This document shows, piece by piece, positions 5,597-6,132 of a DNA stretch of 6,132 nt (its first letter is position 1; every line of letters starts with the position of its first letter). Below the pieces are notes generated by a model that had not been told where the DNA came from, made no database searches, and was given only the letters and a program-made list of their open reading frames with translations. The DNA is from Lachnoclostridium sp. UBA933 (GTDB taxonomy: Bacteria > Bacillota > Clostridia > Lachnospirales > Lachnospiraceae), in assembly GCA_002293545.1 (NCBI GenBank), contig DBDL01000047.1, forward strand, positions 3,870 through 10,001, in the 5' to 3' direction. The position numbers and the translations under genes are program-made.

Positions 5597-6132
5597 TTAT
5601 TTACGATTCCCCGTTTTTTCCATATAGCTTAATTTTTCATCTCTTTTATAGTTTGTTTCATGGTCAAAATCATACAGAGGGAACTTGTTGTTTTGTTTGT
5701 AATACTCCTGCAATTCTTTCCGTTTCGATTTTCGTTCTTCGATATAAGAAGAAATGTTTTCAGGCGTCAAATAAATACCGAACCCTTCCGGAGCTTCGCC
5801 GCCGTTCATTGTTTCAATCATCAGATCTCCGATTTCATACAGGTAATGATTGGTATTATAATAATTATACGGGTTGTAAGCAAGGTCATTGTAAGTATTA
5901 AAATTCCAAAGACCTCCGGTAATATCGACGGTGCGCAGGAGAAATTCATAAAAGCTTTCGGTTTCTAAAATTGCCATTTCCCCAATGAAAACAGAACCAA
6001 AAACCACTTCAAGCTCCACACCGTTCTTTTCACAGAGGGATTTGATATCTTTTAAGCTTTGGATATTTAAGTCCACTACGCCTTTTACGCCCTTTCTGTC
6101 GGTCATTAAGCGTTTTTCCGCAGTTTTCATAT
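5597..6132 (-). CDS. SGNH/DltD/AlgX-like protein, tandem copy 2 (N-terminus outside window)
   Basis: Only the C-terminal 177 or so residues are in the window. The ATG at 6130 is not taken as the start because the paralogue has more than 200 further residues upstream of the aligned part and the frame is open to the right edge. Ungapped alignment from SLCEKNGVELEVV to the final FDHE against copy 1 gave 59 identities in 128 positions by hand count. Conserved blocks are DITGGLWNF, NPYNYYNTNHYLYEIGDLMIETM, FGIYLTPEN..SYIEERK and EYYKQNNKFPL...HE. The putative catalytic His is in NTNHY, with Asn three residues before it as in copy 1. The N-terminal anchor and GGS motif would be outside the window. 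Its stop is 89 bases before the chosen start of copy 1 with no clear terminator between, so the two are probably cotranscribed. The likely role is modification or handling of an extracellular polymer; this is inferred only from the fold-like pattern. Confidence 0.8.
   Translation of the reverse strand, partial: MKTAEKRLMTDRKGVKGVVDLNIQSLKDIKSLCEKNGVELEVVFGSVFIGEMAILETESFYEFLLRTVDITGGLWNFNTYNDLAYNPYNYYNTNHYLYEIGDLMIETMNGGEAPEGFGIYLTPENISSYIEERKSKRKELQEYYKQNNKFPLYDFDHETNYKRDEKLSYMEKTGNRK

Overview
The window looks like chromosomal DNA from a flagellated member of the Clostridia, most likely a Lachnospiraceae-type bacterium. This rests on protein style (a MurE of the GTKGKSS / DHIGEGEH type, a clostridial cysteine desulfurase), strong AGGAGG-like ribosome binding sites, moderate-to-low GC, and a promoter-like site of the flagellar sigma-D type. 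The assignment is inference; no rRNA or other taxonomic marker is present.

Left part (1-3 kb), plus strand. The window opens inside a murE-like gene (UDP-MurNAc-tripeptide synthetase) whose first few dozen codons lie to the left of base 1. A 176-base gap follows. It holds a good match to the sigma-D (FliA/SigD) promoter pattern and then a strong ribosome binding site. These precede a 238-residue, cysteine-free protein whose C-terminal third resembles the C-terminal region of the flagellar cap protein FliD. That gene ends at a short hairpin with a four-T tail.

Middle part (2.3-4.3 kb), plus strand. rsmE (16S rRNA m3U1498 methyltransferase) is followed after 16 bases by a NifS/IscS-type cysteine desulfurase, probably as one transcript concerned with RNA modification and sulfur transfer. 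Just after the desulfurase stop there is a well-placed ATG that opens only a 48-codon frame. That frame runs antisense into the next gene, so the junction may mark where the operon was broken.

Right part (4.3-6.13 kb), minus strand. Two tandem paralogous genes encode predicted membrane-anchored extracytoplasmic proteins with SGNH/DltD/AlgX-like features: an N-terminal anchor, a GGS motif and a C-terminal His motif. The upstream copy is cut by the right edge. In both copies the position where I would expect the Asp of the C-terminal Asp-x-x-His pair is Asn. They may act on cell-surface polymers, but no substrate can be read from the sequence.

No tRNA, rRNA, CRISPR array, insertion sequence or attachment site was seen. 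No stretch longer than 300 bases lacks a gene.
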